From Rhodospirillaceae bacterium (GTDB lineage Bacteria; Pseudomonadota; Alphaproteobacteria; Rhodospirillales; Rhodospirillaceae), in assembly GCA_947476925.1 (NCBI GenBank), contig CANJSF010000003.1, forward strand, positions 140,794 through 204,793: a stretch of 64,000 bases of DNA, given 5' to 3'. Numbering within the stretch: position 1 is the stretch's first letter; each line of letters starts with the position of its first letter. A program made the position numbers and the translations under genes. The notes beneath the pieces are model-generated. The model did not search any database. It was not told the DNA's origin and was given only the letters and a program-made list of their open reading frames with translations. Shown piece by piece: positions 42,053-51,859 of this stretch.

Positions 42053-44590
42053 ATGCAGTTCAAACGCAACCAACGCATTTTCGCAGCACTTATGGCCACC
42101 ACAGCGGTAGTGGGATTTGTTGCGCCAGCTTTCGCGCAGATTGAAGAAATTATTGTCACCACGCGCAAACGCGCTGAGAACTTGCAAGACGTGCCGATCG
42201 TGATCACGGCATTCACGTCCGAGGTCATGCAACGCAAAGGTATCGAGACGCTCCAAGACGCCACAAAATACACCCCTGGCATCAGCTACGAAGAAGGTTT
42301 CTCGCGGCAAGACACACGCATCACGATCCGTGGCCTATCGCCCACGCGTGGTCGGCAAAACGCCGCCATTCTTGTCGATGATGTGGATATTTCTTCGGAA
42401 GCCATTGCCTCGGCCGGCGGCTCAATGTTCATCAACCCGCGCTTGTTTGATGCCGAGCGCGTCGAAGTCGTGAAAGGTCCACATTCCGCGCTGTATGGGC
42501 GATCAGCCTTTGCTGGCGCAATCAATTACATCACCAAAAAGCCCAGCGATTCAGTTACGCTCAACGCATACGCCGAACTGGCAAACCCCGGCAAGATTGA
42601 AGGGCGTGTGAGTGCCAGTGGCCCCATTATTGAAGGCAAACTTGCCCTTGGCGGTGCTTTGGCGCTTTGGCATTCAAATGGGTTTTATACCAACACCGTC
42701 AGCGGCAGAAATGTTGGCGGAACCGATGGGCACGGCGCATCGATCAGCGCCACCATTAAGCCTGCAGAAAATCTCAAGATTTTTCTGCGAGGTGAATACA
42801 GTGATGATCATTTCGACCCCGAGGCACGGACATATATTTCGGCAACGCCAAATCTACTGACATTGCCCGCGTCTGCTGTTGGACAAGGCATTCCAGGGAT
42901 CGCAGCGGGCACGACAACGACATCGGCCGTATTGGGCGTTATTCCGTCGGCAAGGCAAATTCAGCCGGTACGCCTGAGCCTCAATCCGCGCACGGGGGCA
43001 GAGTACCCAGGCGATGATCGCTTGATCAAATCCCTCATGTTGCGCGCTGAGGGAGAATTCAGCGTCGTGAATGTCATTTCATCGGGCTACTACGGAGATT
43101 CAAAAAGCGTACAGTTCCACGACACATTGGGGGCTGGCGATGCCAAGGCGGTCAATGCCATCCAAGAAACGCATTTTATCACCACGAATAAGCTGCTAAG
43201 CGAGGACCTGCGCCTAGAGTCGAACGCGGAAGACGGCCCCTTGAAATGGACGCTGGGTGGCTTGTTCTGGAACGAAGTGACGCGCCAGACTGGCCAAAGT
43301 AACGCCTGCGTATCAACAGTCGGCGGTTGCGCAACAATCCTTTCAACGCTCGGCGTGGCGCGGCCGTTCTTCAATCCCGGCCCGAACCAATACGACCGCG
43401 ATACCCACAATTATTCAGTTTATGCACTGGCTGAATATTCGATCACAGATGCCATCCGTCTGTCCGTCGAAGCACGTCATACTTGGGAATCTGAGCGTGT
43501 TAACGCGACGGTGAACACGACCAGCATTGGCTGTGTGGGCTTGCAGCGGACTCTCAATTTGGTGACCGGCGTGTTGAGTTGCACGGTCCCTGCCCCGCAA
43601 ACCCAGACACCAGTTGTCGCGGTCTTTTCCGATGGCTCGACGCAACGCGGCACAAAAACGAAGAGCGAGTTCACGACACCGCGCGCAACATTGGAATACA
43701 AATTTGACCAAGGCCAAATGGTCTATATTTCAGCGGGCGAAGGCATTAAGCCCGGCGGTGTTTTGTCGCTGCTGGCGCCGACTGTCATTACAGTCGCGGG
43801 CCAAAACGTTGGCGCCGACTTTACCAACACCAAGTTCTTGAAAGAAAAACTGTGGGTGTATGAACTGGGCCTGAAAGCCGACTGGCTTGATGGCAAGGTT
43901 CGCACAAACGCTGATATTTTCTATCAAGATTTCAAATTCAAACAAGAAACCGGAACGCGCCTCGGCTCTGATGGCATACCGATCCCGGGCCCGGCAAACG
44001 CAGAAAAAGCCGTATCAAAGGGCTTTGAGTTTGATGGGACGGCGGTTGTAACCGACATTCTGACTCTGTCGGCCGGATACGCTTACATCGACGCCACCTA
44101 CAAGAAATTTATCGCGCAACAAAGTTCGGCTGCAAACATTGCGCTTGCAGGAAATTGCACGGTGATTACTCCGCCCACGGGCACCAAATATTGCAGCGTC
44201 AGCTACGCTGGAAAGCGGTTGGCCTTATCGCCGAAACATACGGTCAACATGAGCGTAGAACTTAAAGCCGAGGCGTTTGCCGACGTTGATTGGTTTATCA
44301 ACTTGGACACGCGCTACATGAGCAAGCGTTTCACAACGTTCGACAACAACACAATTTTAAACTCGTATGTTGTGTCGGACATCCGCGCAGGTCTGAGCGC
44401 AAAGAACTGGCAACTCACAAGTTATGTGAACAACGTCACAAACAACGACGCGCTTAAAACCGGCGGGGTCGCCCTGCCCGACTTCACCAGCGGGTTTATC
44501 AGCCCTGTCTCGCCCGGTTTGCCCAGTGGCTTCTTGGCCAACCTGCCTGATAAGCGCCAGTTCGGCGTACGCGCTTCATACAACTTCTAA
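42053..44590 (+). CDS. TonB-dependent receptor (copy 2)
   Basis: 845 residues. Signal peptide to APAFA, the same TonB box IEEIIVTTRKR, plug with RITIRGLSPTRGRQN and HSALYGRSAFAGAINY, and the terminal GVRASYNF. N-terminal 150 residues are closely related to copy 1 and the barrel more diverged, as expected if ligand specificity changed after duplication. GGGGGAAATC precedes the ATG. A separate transcript, given the terminator before it. Confidence 0.92.
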   Translation: MQFKRNQRIFAALMATTAVVGFVAPAFAQIEEIIVTTRKRAENLQDVPIVITAFTSEVMQRKGIETLQDATKYTPGISYEEGFSRQDTRITIRGLSPTRGRQNAAILVDDVDISSEAIASAGGSMFINPRLFDAERVEVVKGPHSALYGRSAFAGAINYITKKPSDSVTLNAYAELANPGKIEGRVSASGPIIEGKLALGGALALWHSNGFYTNTVSGRNVGGTDGHGASISATIKPAENLKIFLRGEYSDDHFDPEARTYISATPNLLTLPASAVGQGIPGIAAGTTTTSAVLGVIPSARQIQPVRLSLNPRTGAEYPGDDRLIKSLMLRAEGEFSVVNVISSGYYGDSKSVQFHDTLGAGDAKAVNAIQETHFITTNKLLSEDLRLESNAEDGPLKWTLGGLFWNEVTRQTGQSNACVSTVGGCATILSTLGVARPFFNPGPNQYDRDTHNYSVYALAEYSITDAIRLSVEARHTWESERVNATVNTTSIGCVGLQRTLNLVTGVLSCTVPAPQTQTPVVAVFSDGSTQRGTKTKSEFTTPRATLEYKFDQGQMVYISAGEGIKPGGVLSLLAPTVITVAGQNVGADFTNTKFLKEKLWVYELGLKADWLDGKVRTNADIFYQDFKFKQETGTRLGSDGIPIPGPANAEKAVSKGFEFDGTAVVTDILTLSAGYAYIDATYKKFIAQQSSAANIALAGNCTVITPPTGTKYCSVSYAGKRLALSPKHTVNMSVELKAEAFADVDWFINLDTRYMSKRFTTFDNNTILNSYVVSDIRAGLSAKNWQLTSYVNNVTNNDALKTGGVALPDFTSGFISPVSPGLPSGFLANLPDKRQFGVRASYNF

Positions 44591-44611
44591 AAACGTTAGA
44601 AGCGAAACAAA

Positions 44612-44646
44612 AAAAGCCCCTCCTGGGAAACCAGGAGGGGCTTTTG
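44612..44646 (+). terminator. Terminator after TonB-dependent receptor 2
   Basis: A stem of AGCCCCTCCTGG (44615-44626) with CCAGGAGGGGCT (44631-44642), tetraloop GAAA, followed by TTTGCT. It also protects the convergent membrane-protein gene. Confidence 0.88.
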
Positions 44647-44664
44647 CTATGTACGGGCAGAAGT

Positions 44665-45726
44665 TTAATTGGTTGCCGCTGGTTTACGGCTCAGTGCGCG
44701 GCCCAGCACGACAATGCCCCAGGTGATAAAAGCCACCAGGAACGCCAGCGCGTACAACACCACCGGCACGCGGAAGACCTCGTTGATTTTGTCCCACCCA
44801 CGGAAAAACTGAAACGCCACCACAATGCCGCCGATGTAGGCGGCCCAAAATGTCCAGCGCAGCCAGTTGGGAAGCCCTAGGCCGTACATTTGGGTGATGA
44901 CGAGCATGGCCATAAAGCCAAAGCCGAATTGCGCCCAGCCTTCGCCGCTGCCCAACACCACAGCAACAATGGTGCCGTGGATCAGCACCATCACCTCCAT
45001 CACGACCATCCAATATTTATTGGTGTGCATGCGGGTGAAAAACAAACTGCCCTGCACCATAATTAGCGTGGTGTAGAGCGTGCCCAGCAAGTGCCCGATG
45101 TTGGAATCCATCGGGTGATACCAAAACGTATAAATGATCGCCCAGGCAAAGATGTAGCCGTGATATTTACGCAATGCCCGGCCCGCTTCTTGCATCATTG
45201 GCGCGCGCGCGCCCATTGCTAACCCGCGCCGTTGGTTTTCCATCACCAGCACCATGGCCAGCAAAATAATCACCGACCCTTGCGAGGTCATAATGTGGGT
45301 GTCTTGCGCCGTTCCATCGTAAAACAGGTGCGTTTGCAGCAAATGCAGCAAAATGAATATGGCATTCACGCCCAACGCAATGATGTTGGCCGGGTGCAGT
45401 TTGTCTGAATACTTCAGGCCCTTTTCTTGGGCGTAGTAGATCAGTCCCCAAATCGAGACCTGATGCAGGATGTAACCACCCCAGGCCGTGGCCCGGCTCC
45501 AGACAGTTGGATTCGTCAGCTTCCAATAGTAATGGGCAAAGCCGGTATCGGGCGCAAAAGCGATTGGCGGCAATAAAGGGGCCAGAGCGCGGATGAGGGC
45601 TACATAGCCGATACAGAACAGAATACCTGCAATCAGGCCCTGGGTAGCCGGGATATTGGCCCAAAACGGCGTACGGTCGGTTGTCGGGGCGTGGATCGGT
45701 ATGTTATCGGCGGTGGCATCCGTCAT
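44665..45726 (-). CDS. Polytopic membrane protein, unknown
   Basis: 353 residues from the ATG at 45726 (GGAGG before it; longer frame to 45744). About ten predicted membrane helices, several with His (HPMDSNIGHLLGTL, VLIHGTIVAVVLG, LLHLLQTHLFYDG). The His spacing could suit haem or metal, but no family was recognised. Transcribed alone, convergent with TonB-dependent receptor 2. Confidence 0.7.
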   Translation of the reverse strand: MTDATADNIPIHAPTTDRTPFWANIPATQGLIAGILFCIGYVALIRALAPLLPPIAFAPDTGFAHYYWKLTNPTVWSRATAWGGYILHQVSIWGLIYYAQEKGLKYSDKLHPANIIALGVNAIFILLHLLQTHLFYDGTAQDTHIMTSQGSVIILLAMVLVMENQRRGLAMGARAPMMQEAGRALRKYHGYIFAWAIIYTFWYHPMDSNIGHLLGTLYTTLIMVQGSLFFTRMHTNKYWMVVMEVMVLIHGTIVAVVLGSGEGWAQFGFGFMAMLVITQMYGLGLPNWLRWTFWAAYIGGIVVAFQFFRGWDKINEVFRVPVVLYALAFLVAFITWGIVVLGRALSRKPAATN

Positions 45727-45972
45727 GGGGACCTCCTTACGCACTGCAGCATTATGGGCAGCCTAGCGATCCGCCGCGCGACATCAAGACCGCCCCTGGC
45801 GCCAGTCTGCCTGGCGGCAGCCTACGGATCGCCCTTTCGACAGACAAATCAGGGCTTTACGCCCCATACCAAAGATCGCTGGAACCAAGCCTAGAAAGCC
45901 AACATTCTATCTCTAGATCAGAGGCTTAGCTGCTCCTGGCACTTCACACGGCAGAATAAAGATACCCCTCTC

Positions 45973-48900
45973 TTGCTGCACTTTTTCACCAAGCGAACCG
46001 CGCGGCAACAATGGGGGATTTTCCTCGTCGGTCTATTTTTGCTTTTGGCTTCGATTGTTGCGGTATTCACTTGGTATGTTTTTAAACAAGTATTGTCCGA
46101 GAACGTCGACGATAGCCGGAACTTGGCAACGAATGCGGCCGTAAAGCTTTCGGCCATCCTCGAAGACGATCTTCAGTTTTTAGCGGGAATCGCTGCTTCA
46201 CCCGAAGCTCAAAGACTTGGGTCGAAATCGTGCGACCCCGTAATCGCGTTTATGCGCAATTTCCGCAGCAATCCATACGAACGAATTTGGCTCGTCACAA
46301 CAAGCGGCGAATTAGTTTGCGCGCCCGAAGGCACCGCCGCAGACCGAGCCCTGGTTACAACTCAGCACCCCTGGTTTCAGTCTGGGCTCAAGGCCGATGG
46401 GTTTTCGATCGGTCACGCTTTTCTCACCTTCCCAACAGCACGTTGGACAATCCCGCTTACGCATACAGTTCGTGACGCACAAAATAGAGTGATCGGTCTC
46501 GTGGTGCTGGCTGTCGATTTGAAGTCGCTGCAAAAGCGCATCTTCATTGACGGCGAAACACCTGGCGGCTTTCGTGGCGGGATCACTGACGAGAACAACT
46601 TGCTCCTGTTGCACAATGATCCGGCTTTGATTGGCACCAAAATTGACCCCAACTCCCAACGGACGCAGGCCCTGGGCAATGAAACCTTCCGCGTGTTGGG
46701 GCTCGACAATACGTGGCGCTACTGCGGCGCGGCGCAGCCGAAGGGAACAACGTGGCGGGCGTTTTTTTGCACGCCCGAAGATGTCGCCCTGGCGACCGCG
46801 CGGAAAGATGCGACCTACGCCGCATTGGTGGGGATTGGCATTTTTGGGCTATTTGCCCTGGGTATCTTCTTGTTTAGCCGAATCAATATTGATCGGGATG
46901 ATTCGAACATTAAGAGAGTGAGCGATTTAACTCGCCTGCAAGATTTTTTATGGAGCAATATTCCCGTTGGGTTGGCGTTTTTTGATTCAAATGGCGTTAC
47001 GATGGAGGCCAACGATCAATTAGCCACCATGATGCGCCGCCCACGCGAAGGCCTTATCGGAAAAAAGCTGAATGAATTTGCCGTAGAGTCGAACGATCAG
47101 CAACGTATCGGATTGGAAAAAAGCGGTTACGGACGTTGGACAAGCGCGTTCAAACGCTCAGATGGCACGACGATTGATATTGAAACGACAGTCAGAAAAT
47201 TCACCGCCGACAATCTGGACGTTATCATTGGCGTCTTTCGCGACTTCACCGATCTGAAGCACGCTGAGACCGAACTTCGTAAAAGCGAGGAACTGCTTGA
47301 GCAGACGGGTCGCATTGCCGGCATTGGCGGTTGGGAGCTAGACTCTGTCACAACGCCACCACGCTGGACCAGCAACACGCGGCGTATTCATGAAGTGCCG
47401 GATGATTTTGTGCCAACGCTGGATACAGCTCTTGAGTTTTTCCCCAAAGAAACGCGCGCCGTCATCACCAAGGCCGTAAGCGATGGCTTCGCGTTTGGGA
47501 TTCCGTACGACATGGAAGTTCCCTTTATTACGGCAAAGGGTCGCTCGCTGTGGGTGCGCGTTGTCGGCCAGCCCCTGTTAGAGAATGGCAAAGTTGTGCG
47601 GCTTGTCGGGTCATTCCAAGATATTACGGAACGTCGCCTGGCCGAGCGCGAGTTGGAAGAACAACGCGCCAAGGCCGAGATTGCCAATAATGCGAAGTCT
47701 TCATTCTTGGCAATCATGAGCCATGAATTACGCACGCCGTTAACCGGCATCCTTGGTATGGCCGATTTACTGAGTGCCGAGAAATTAGCCCCGCAACATC
47801 AAGATTTCGTTGAACGCCTATCCAAATCTGGGCGCATTTTGCTCGACCTGATCAACGACGTGTTGGACTTCTCAAAGATCGAAGCCAACAAGCTCACAAT
47901 TGATCGCGTTCCATTCGTGCCACGCGAGATTTTTGATTCCGTGCACGATCTGCTGGCACCATTGGCGGCCGAGAAAAACCTGACGCTGATATTTGCCGTT
48001 GCAAACGACTTGTCGACATCGATATTGGGCGACCCCAAACGACTACGCCAAGTTCTCACAAACCTCGTCGGCAACGCCGTAAAGTTTACGTCGCAAGGCC
48101 GTATTATCGTGAACGCCACTGTGCAGAACTTGGCCTCGGGCGAAAGCATCATGTGCGTGCGTGTGGCCGATACCGGCGCCGGAATTTCAATTGCTGATCA
48201 GGCCAACTTGTTCAAACCATATGTGCAGGGCGGCGCCCATAATGTTGGGCGCGCGGGTGGTACTGGCTTAGGTTTGGCGATTTCGCGCCTTTTAGTCGAA
48301 GCGATGGGCGGTGAGATTACCGTATCGACCCAAGAAGGCGAAGGCTCGACATTTACGTTTACCGTCAAGCTTTACAAAGACCGCACGTCAACTGTTGCCG
48401 ATCCCATCAAAGCGAAAGCCACAGCCGCGCTGCCTCAACGCCCACTGCGCATATTATTAGGCGAAGACAACGAGACATCACGTTACTTGGTCAGCGAAGT
48501 GATGCGGCGCAAGTCCCACACCGTTGACGTTGCCGTGAATGGCGCCGATGCGCTGCTGGCAGCAAAGCAGCAAGACTATGATATTATTCTGATGGACATG
48601 CAGATGCCAGTGATGAGCGGCATGGATGCCGTTCACGAGATTCGGCAACTTGAAAACTCTAATGCGTCAGCCCCCATCATCGCGCTGACTGCCGATATCA
48701 TCGAGGAAAGCCGCGCTAAGTATTTGGCTGCGGGGGTCGACGCAGTCGTCGCCAAACCGATCAATTGGTCAACTCTTGAACTTGAAATGAATCGGCTGCT
48801 CGATACCCCTAACGATATGAGGCGGCAGCTGATCATATCATCAGGATACGACCCCACGGACCAAAATCCGCCCGCGCTTGACGTCGAGGCACTTCGCGAA

Positions 48901-49245
48901 CTGGCTAGCTTTCTAGGGCCAGAAAAGTTGCTCAGCCTGCTTGTCACTTTCAAACAGAATGTCGCGGCGTATCGTGTCGACATGCAGAAACACGTTGATG
49001 CTGGCGACCTAAAGCAAGCAAAGCGGACTGCGCATGCGCTGCGTGGTCTTTCGATTCAATTCGGCGCGCTTCGGTTAGGAAAGGCTGCGACTGAGATCGA
49101 GAATAAACTTGAGAGCATCGAGCAGGTGAGCCGAGTGATGCCGGAACTTGACCGCCTCGTTGCGGCGGCCTTTGATGCAATCGAGACGCTGCCAACGTTC
49201 AGTCTATCCGAAGTTCAATACGGCCAAAATCTAGACAGGCCGTGA
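45973..49245 (+). CDS. Hybrid sensor histidine kinase with receiver and HPt domains
   Basis: 1090 residues from a TTG start. Layout: membrane helix (about 15-37), periplasmic CACHE-like sensor (about 40-275), second helix (about 281-302), PAS (about 318-430), a second PAS/PAC (about 440-560), HisKA with H584 in SHELRTP, HATPase (about 690-800, with N-box GNAVKF and G-box GGTGLGLAI), receiver with D875 in LMDMQMP, and HPt with H1021 in TAHALRG. It can run an internal His-Asp-His relay. The downstream response regulator is convergent and its gene overlaps this one by 15 bases. Confidence 0.92.
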   Translation: MLHFFTKRTARQQWGIFLVGLFLLLASIVAVFTWYVFKQVLSENVDDSRNLATNAAVKLSAILEDDLQFLAGIAASPEAQRLGSKSCDPVIAFMRNFRSNPYERIWLVTTSGELVCAPEGTAADRALVTTQHPWFQSGLKADGFSIGHAFLTFPTARWTIPLTHTVRDAQNRVIGLVVLAVDLKSLQKRIFIDGETPGGFRGGITDENNLLLLHNDPALIGTKIDPNSQRTQALGNETFRVLGLDNTWRYCGAAQPKGTTWRAFFCTPEDVALATARKDATYAALVGIGIFGLFALGIFLFSRINIDRDDSNIKRVSDLTRLQDFLWSNIPVGLAFFDSNGVTMEANDQLATMMRRPREGLIGKKLNEFAVESNDQQRIGLEKSGYGRWTSAFKRSDGTTIDIETTVRKFTADNLDVIIGVFRDFTDLKHAETELRKSEELLEQTGRIAGIGGWELDSVTTPPRWTSNTRRIHEVPDDFVPTLDTALEFFPKETRAVITKAVSDGFAFGIPYDMEVPFITAKGRSLWVRVVGQPLLENGKVVRLVGSFQDITERRLAERELEEQRAKAEIANNAKSSFLAIMSHELRTPLTGILGMADLLSAEKLAPQHQDFVERLSKSGRILLDLINDVLDFSKIEANKLTIDRVPFVPREIFDSVHDLLAPLAAEKNLTLIFAVANDLSTSILGDPKRLRQVLTNLVGNAVKFTSQGRIIVNATVQNLASGESIMCVRVADTGAGISIADQANLFKPYVQGGAHNVGRAGGTGLGLAISRLLVEAMGGEITVSTQEGEGSTFTFTVKLYKDRTSTVADPIKAKATAALPQRPLRILLGEDNETSRYLVSEVMRRKSHTVDVAVNGADALLAAKQQDYDIILMDMQMPVMSGMDAVHEIRQLENSNASAPIIALTADIIEESRAKYLAAGVDAVVAKPINWSTLELEMNRLLDTPNDMRRQLIISSGYDPTDQNPPALDVEALRELASFLGPEKLLSLLVTFKQNVAAYRVDMQKHVDAGDLKQAKRTAHALRGLSIQFGALRLGKAATEIENKLESIEQVSRVMPELDRLVAAAFDAIETLPTFSLSEVQYGQNLDRP

Positions 49246-49875
49246 TTGAAAGGCGATGCGCACGGCATCGGCACGATTGCCCGCACCTATTTTCTTATAG
49301 GTATTTCGCAAATGCCCTTTGATGGTGATTTCGTTTAGGCCTAACTCGCGGGCAATTTCTTTGTTGGTTTTGCCGTCGATCAAAAGCCGTAATGCGTCGC
49401 ATTCACGCGGCGTCAGCTTTTCCCAGGGGCTGTCGACATTGGGAAGCTCGGATTCAAACGCGAATTCAGGCACGCTTGCATCATTCATACCTGTAGGAAC
49501 GTAAGTTTCCCCGGCCAGGATTTGGCGTAGTGCCGCCATCATGGCGGTCCGTGTTGAGGTTTTAGGGATAAAACCGCGGTCCCCTGCAGCCAATGCCGCG
49601 GAAACGGTCTTCGCATCAAAGTAAGCAGAAATAACTGCAACTTTGACGTTGGGGAACTTGGCCAGCGTGCGTTCAATTCCGGCAAACCCATTCATGCCAG
49701 GCATATTCAAATCCAGCAGCGCAAGGTCCGGGTCCGCACCTGGGGTGTAGAAGTCTAGCCCCTCGTCAAGGCTCCCAGCCTCATGCACATCAGCGTCCTC
49801 CGTTAAGCGCTGTAAAAATGGCAGCAACGCCTCGCGAACGAGATTGTGGTCATCTGCAAAAAGGATTCGAACCAT
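49231..49875 (-). CDS. LuxR/NarL-type response regulator
   Basis: 214 residues from the ATG at 49875. Receiver domain (1-120) with phosphoacceptor D55 in LLDLNMPG and acidic pair in FADDH; HTH_LuxR domain (about 145-205, LTPRECDALRLLIDGKTNKEIARELG and ITIKGHLRNTYKKIG). It is a DNA-binding transcription factor. Tail-to-tail overlap with the hybrid kinase gene suggests, but does not prove, that the kinase is its partner. Confidence 0.92.
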   Translation of the reverse strand: MVRILFADDHNLVREALLPFLQRLTEDADVHEAGSLDEGLDFYTPGADPDLALLDLNMPGMNGFAGIERTLAKFPNVKVAVISAYFDAKTVSAALAAGDRGFIPKTSTRTAMMAALRQILAGETYVPTGMNDASVPEFAFESELPNVDSPWEKLTPRECDALRLLIDGKTNKEIARELGLNEITIKGHLRNTYKKIGAGNRADAVRIAFQSRPV

Positions 49876-49955
49876 GGCCACAATCTCTTCGATCCGGCTA
49901 AGTTGGTCAACGCCGGGCTGATACTATTCAAGTTTTATGGACGAAAATCAGGGTT

Positions 49956-50606
49956 TTAGTAAGCTGAACTTGGTGGCGGCGGAATCCCTGCCCCCAGGTC
50001 GATCCAGGAGACAAAGCGCACCGCCATGACGGTCCCAAGTTCGGCGAGGCCGGGACGGCGCGGCATTTGTTTTGGAAAACTGACGAAAGTAATCATGCAT
50101 TTGGGCAATGGTGTTTGAACAGCCAGCGGGAGGCATATGCAATCGCAGTCTAATACAAGCCCGTGGCCTGTTTTGACTGTCCGAACGCACAAATACCCAG
50201 CCGGATGTATGACTGATTGCCAGGCAATGGCCCCAACCCGCGCCAAATCTTTGGCTGAATAAATCGGGGTCAGGTCTTTTTTGGTAAAGTCGTGCCCAAC
50301 GATGCCGACCATTCCAGTGCCAAAAAGCCGCACAAGAACCTTATCGGGGCCATGCACATCCACTATCGACACGAACGGCTGAAGTTTAGGGGGAGCATGA
50401 TCGAGGTAATCACTTAAGCGAGGGACTATCGCCCCTGCGCGCAGCGCACTCCAGGCATCGAAAAACGCCAAGACATCCGGCGCGTAACCCGGAGGCAGTT
50501 GCAGCATATCCGGCTGGTTCGTGTTCAATGACACGTAGTTGCCCCCACGGCAGACGTCATTTGCGGCGTCTGAGCTGCTCGTCCCCAAGAGCGTTAATTT
50601 TTGCAC
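49956..50606 (-). CDS. PAS_5 domain protein
   Basis: 216 residues. A segment (about 45-175) matches the alphaproteobacterial PAS_5 pattern: FDAWSALRAGAIVPRLSDYLDHAPPKLQPFVSIVDV, then RLFGTGMVGIVGHDFTKKDL. The N-terminus is uncertain (GTG at 50606). No output domain. It may sense a ligand or act as an accessory protein; it lies 80 bases after the response regulator's start, on the same strand. Confidence 0.75.
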   Translation of the reverse strand: MQKLTLLGTSSSDAANDVCRGGNYVSLNTNQPDMLQLPPGYAPDVLAFFDAWSALRAGAIVPRLSDYLDHAPPKLQPFVSIVDVHGPDKVLVRLFGTGMVGIVGHDFTKKDLTPIYSAKDLARVGAIAWQSVIHPAGYLCVRTVKTGHGLVLDCDCICLPLAVQTPLPKCMITFVSFPKQMPRRPGLAELGTVMAVRFVSWIDLGAGIPPPPSSAY

Positions 50607-50692
50607 ACCACCTGGATAGATGCAAACGCCGGCGCGGGCCGATGAGCTATCCCATTGCAGACGTGGCCAGGACTTTGAGATAAAAACCGCCC

Positions 50693-51859
50693 ATGCGTAG
50701 CCTACTGAACCGTTATTTCGCCAACCTCATCGTGCCCCCCTTGGTCACGACACTGTTGATTTCGGCGATGATCTTATTGCTCATTCGCATGACTGAACTC
50801 CTGAGTTTTGTCATCAGCGAAGGAGGAGATGTATCAACGGCATTCGAAGTTTTGGGGAATCTGGTTCCGCAATACCTTGCTTTTGGTGTTCCGATTGGCT
50901 TGCTGCTGGGTGTTTTACGCGCCTACCGTGGCTTGGCCCTGAACAATGAACTTGATGCGGTTGCCGGGGTTGGTTTGTCGAAAAGCTACCTTCTGCGTGT
51001 GCCCTTAGCCTTTGCTACTGGCTTGGCCCTGCTCACCATAGCGATCGTAGGTTTTATCCAACCCTTAAGTGTCTACGAGTTCGAGCGGTTGCTGTTCAAT
51101 GTCCGCAACGGCGTGTTTGGCTTTTCGGTCCCTGCCAACGAAATGCGCCAGCTGAGCGACGATATCACTATTAGAGTCCGTCAAATTCAAAATGACGGAC
51201 ACGAGTTGTCGGATGTGTTTTTAGCTATCAGCGAACCGAACGGCACGTTGAACATCATTCTCGCAAAGCACGCGACGCTGACATCGGAAAAATCAGGGCC
51301 CATGAGTACGGCAAAGTTATTTGATGGCTCGTACACCCGCCTCAACAAAAGCACCGGCGAGACCGATCGTTTAAAGTTTGACGCGTACGACTTGCCTTTC
51401 GAGCTTCCCAACATGCCGGTCTTTCGGACGCGCGGGATCAACGAACGCGAGCTGATGCTCAATGAACAGCTGAAAATCATGGTTGATCCAAATTTGACAG
51501 CCAGCGAGCGCGATCATGCGGCGGCGGGCGTTTATCGACGTCTGGCACAGACGTTGGTGCTGTTTTTTCTGCCATTCCTAGCCATTGCCATGGCACAACC
51601 GGGCACACGCTCTCGCAGCGAACTTGGCGGCATTGCAGCGCTGGTCATGTATGTTGTCTACAACGAGATCTCGTTGTACGGCGAGCGGTTGGGATTTAAT
51701 GGCCAAGCGCCGCCGTTGCCGGTGCAACTCGCACCCTTTCTGGTGTTTGGCATTATTTGCATCAGCTTATTCCTGTTTGCCGCCCGCTATGGCAATGAGT
51801 CACCCTCTAACGTCATTCGCGCTTTTTTCCGTGGCCGATTTGGGTCGAGCACGCCATGA
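50693..51859 (+). CDS. lptF: LPS export ABC transporter permease LptF
   Basis: 388 residues, YjgP/YjgQ family. Six predicted membrane helices (three near the N-terminus: VPPLVTTLLISAMILLLIRM, then helices at about 50-70 and 95-120; three after residue 280) flank a periplasmic beta-jellyroll domain (about 135-270). LptF and LptG form the inner-membrane channel that extracts LPS with the LptB ATPase. The stop overlaps the lptG start by four bases (ATGA). Confidence 0.92.
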   Translation: MRSLLNRYFANLIVPPLVTTLLISAMILLLIRMTELLSFVISEGGDVSTAFEVLGNLVPQYLAFGVPIGLLLGVLRAYRGLALNNELDAVAGVGLSKSYLLRVPLAFATGLALLTIAIVGFIQPLSVYEFERLLFNVRNGVFGFSVPANEMRQLSDDITIRVRQIQNDGHELSDVFLAISEPNGTLNIILAKHATLTSEKSGPMSTAKLFDGSYTRLNKSTGETDRLKFDAYDLPFELPNMPVFRTRGINERELMLNEQLKIMVDPNLTASERDHAAAGVYRRLAQTLVLFFLPFLAIAMAQPGTRSRSELGGIAALVMYVVYNEISLYGERLGFNGQAPPLPVQLAPFLVFGIICISLFLFAARYGNESPSNVIRAFFRGRFGSSTP

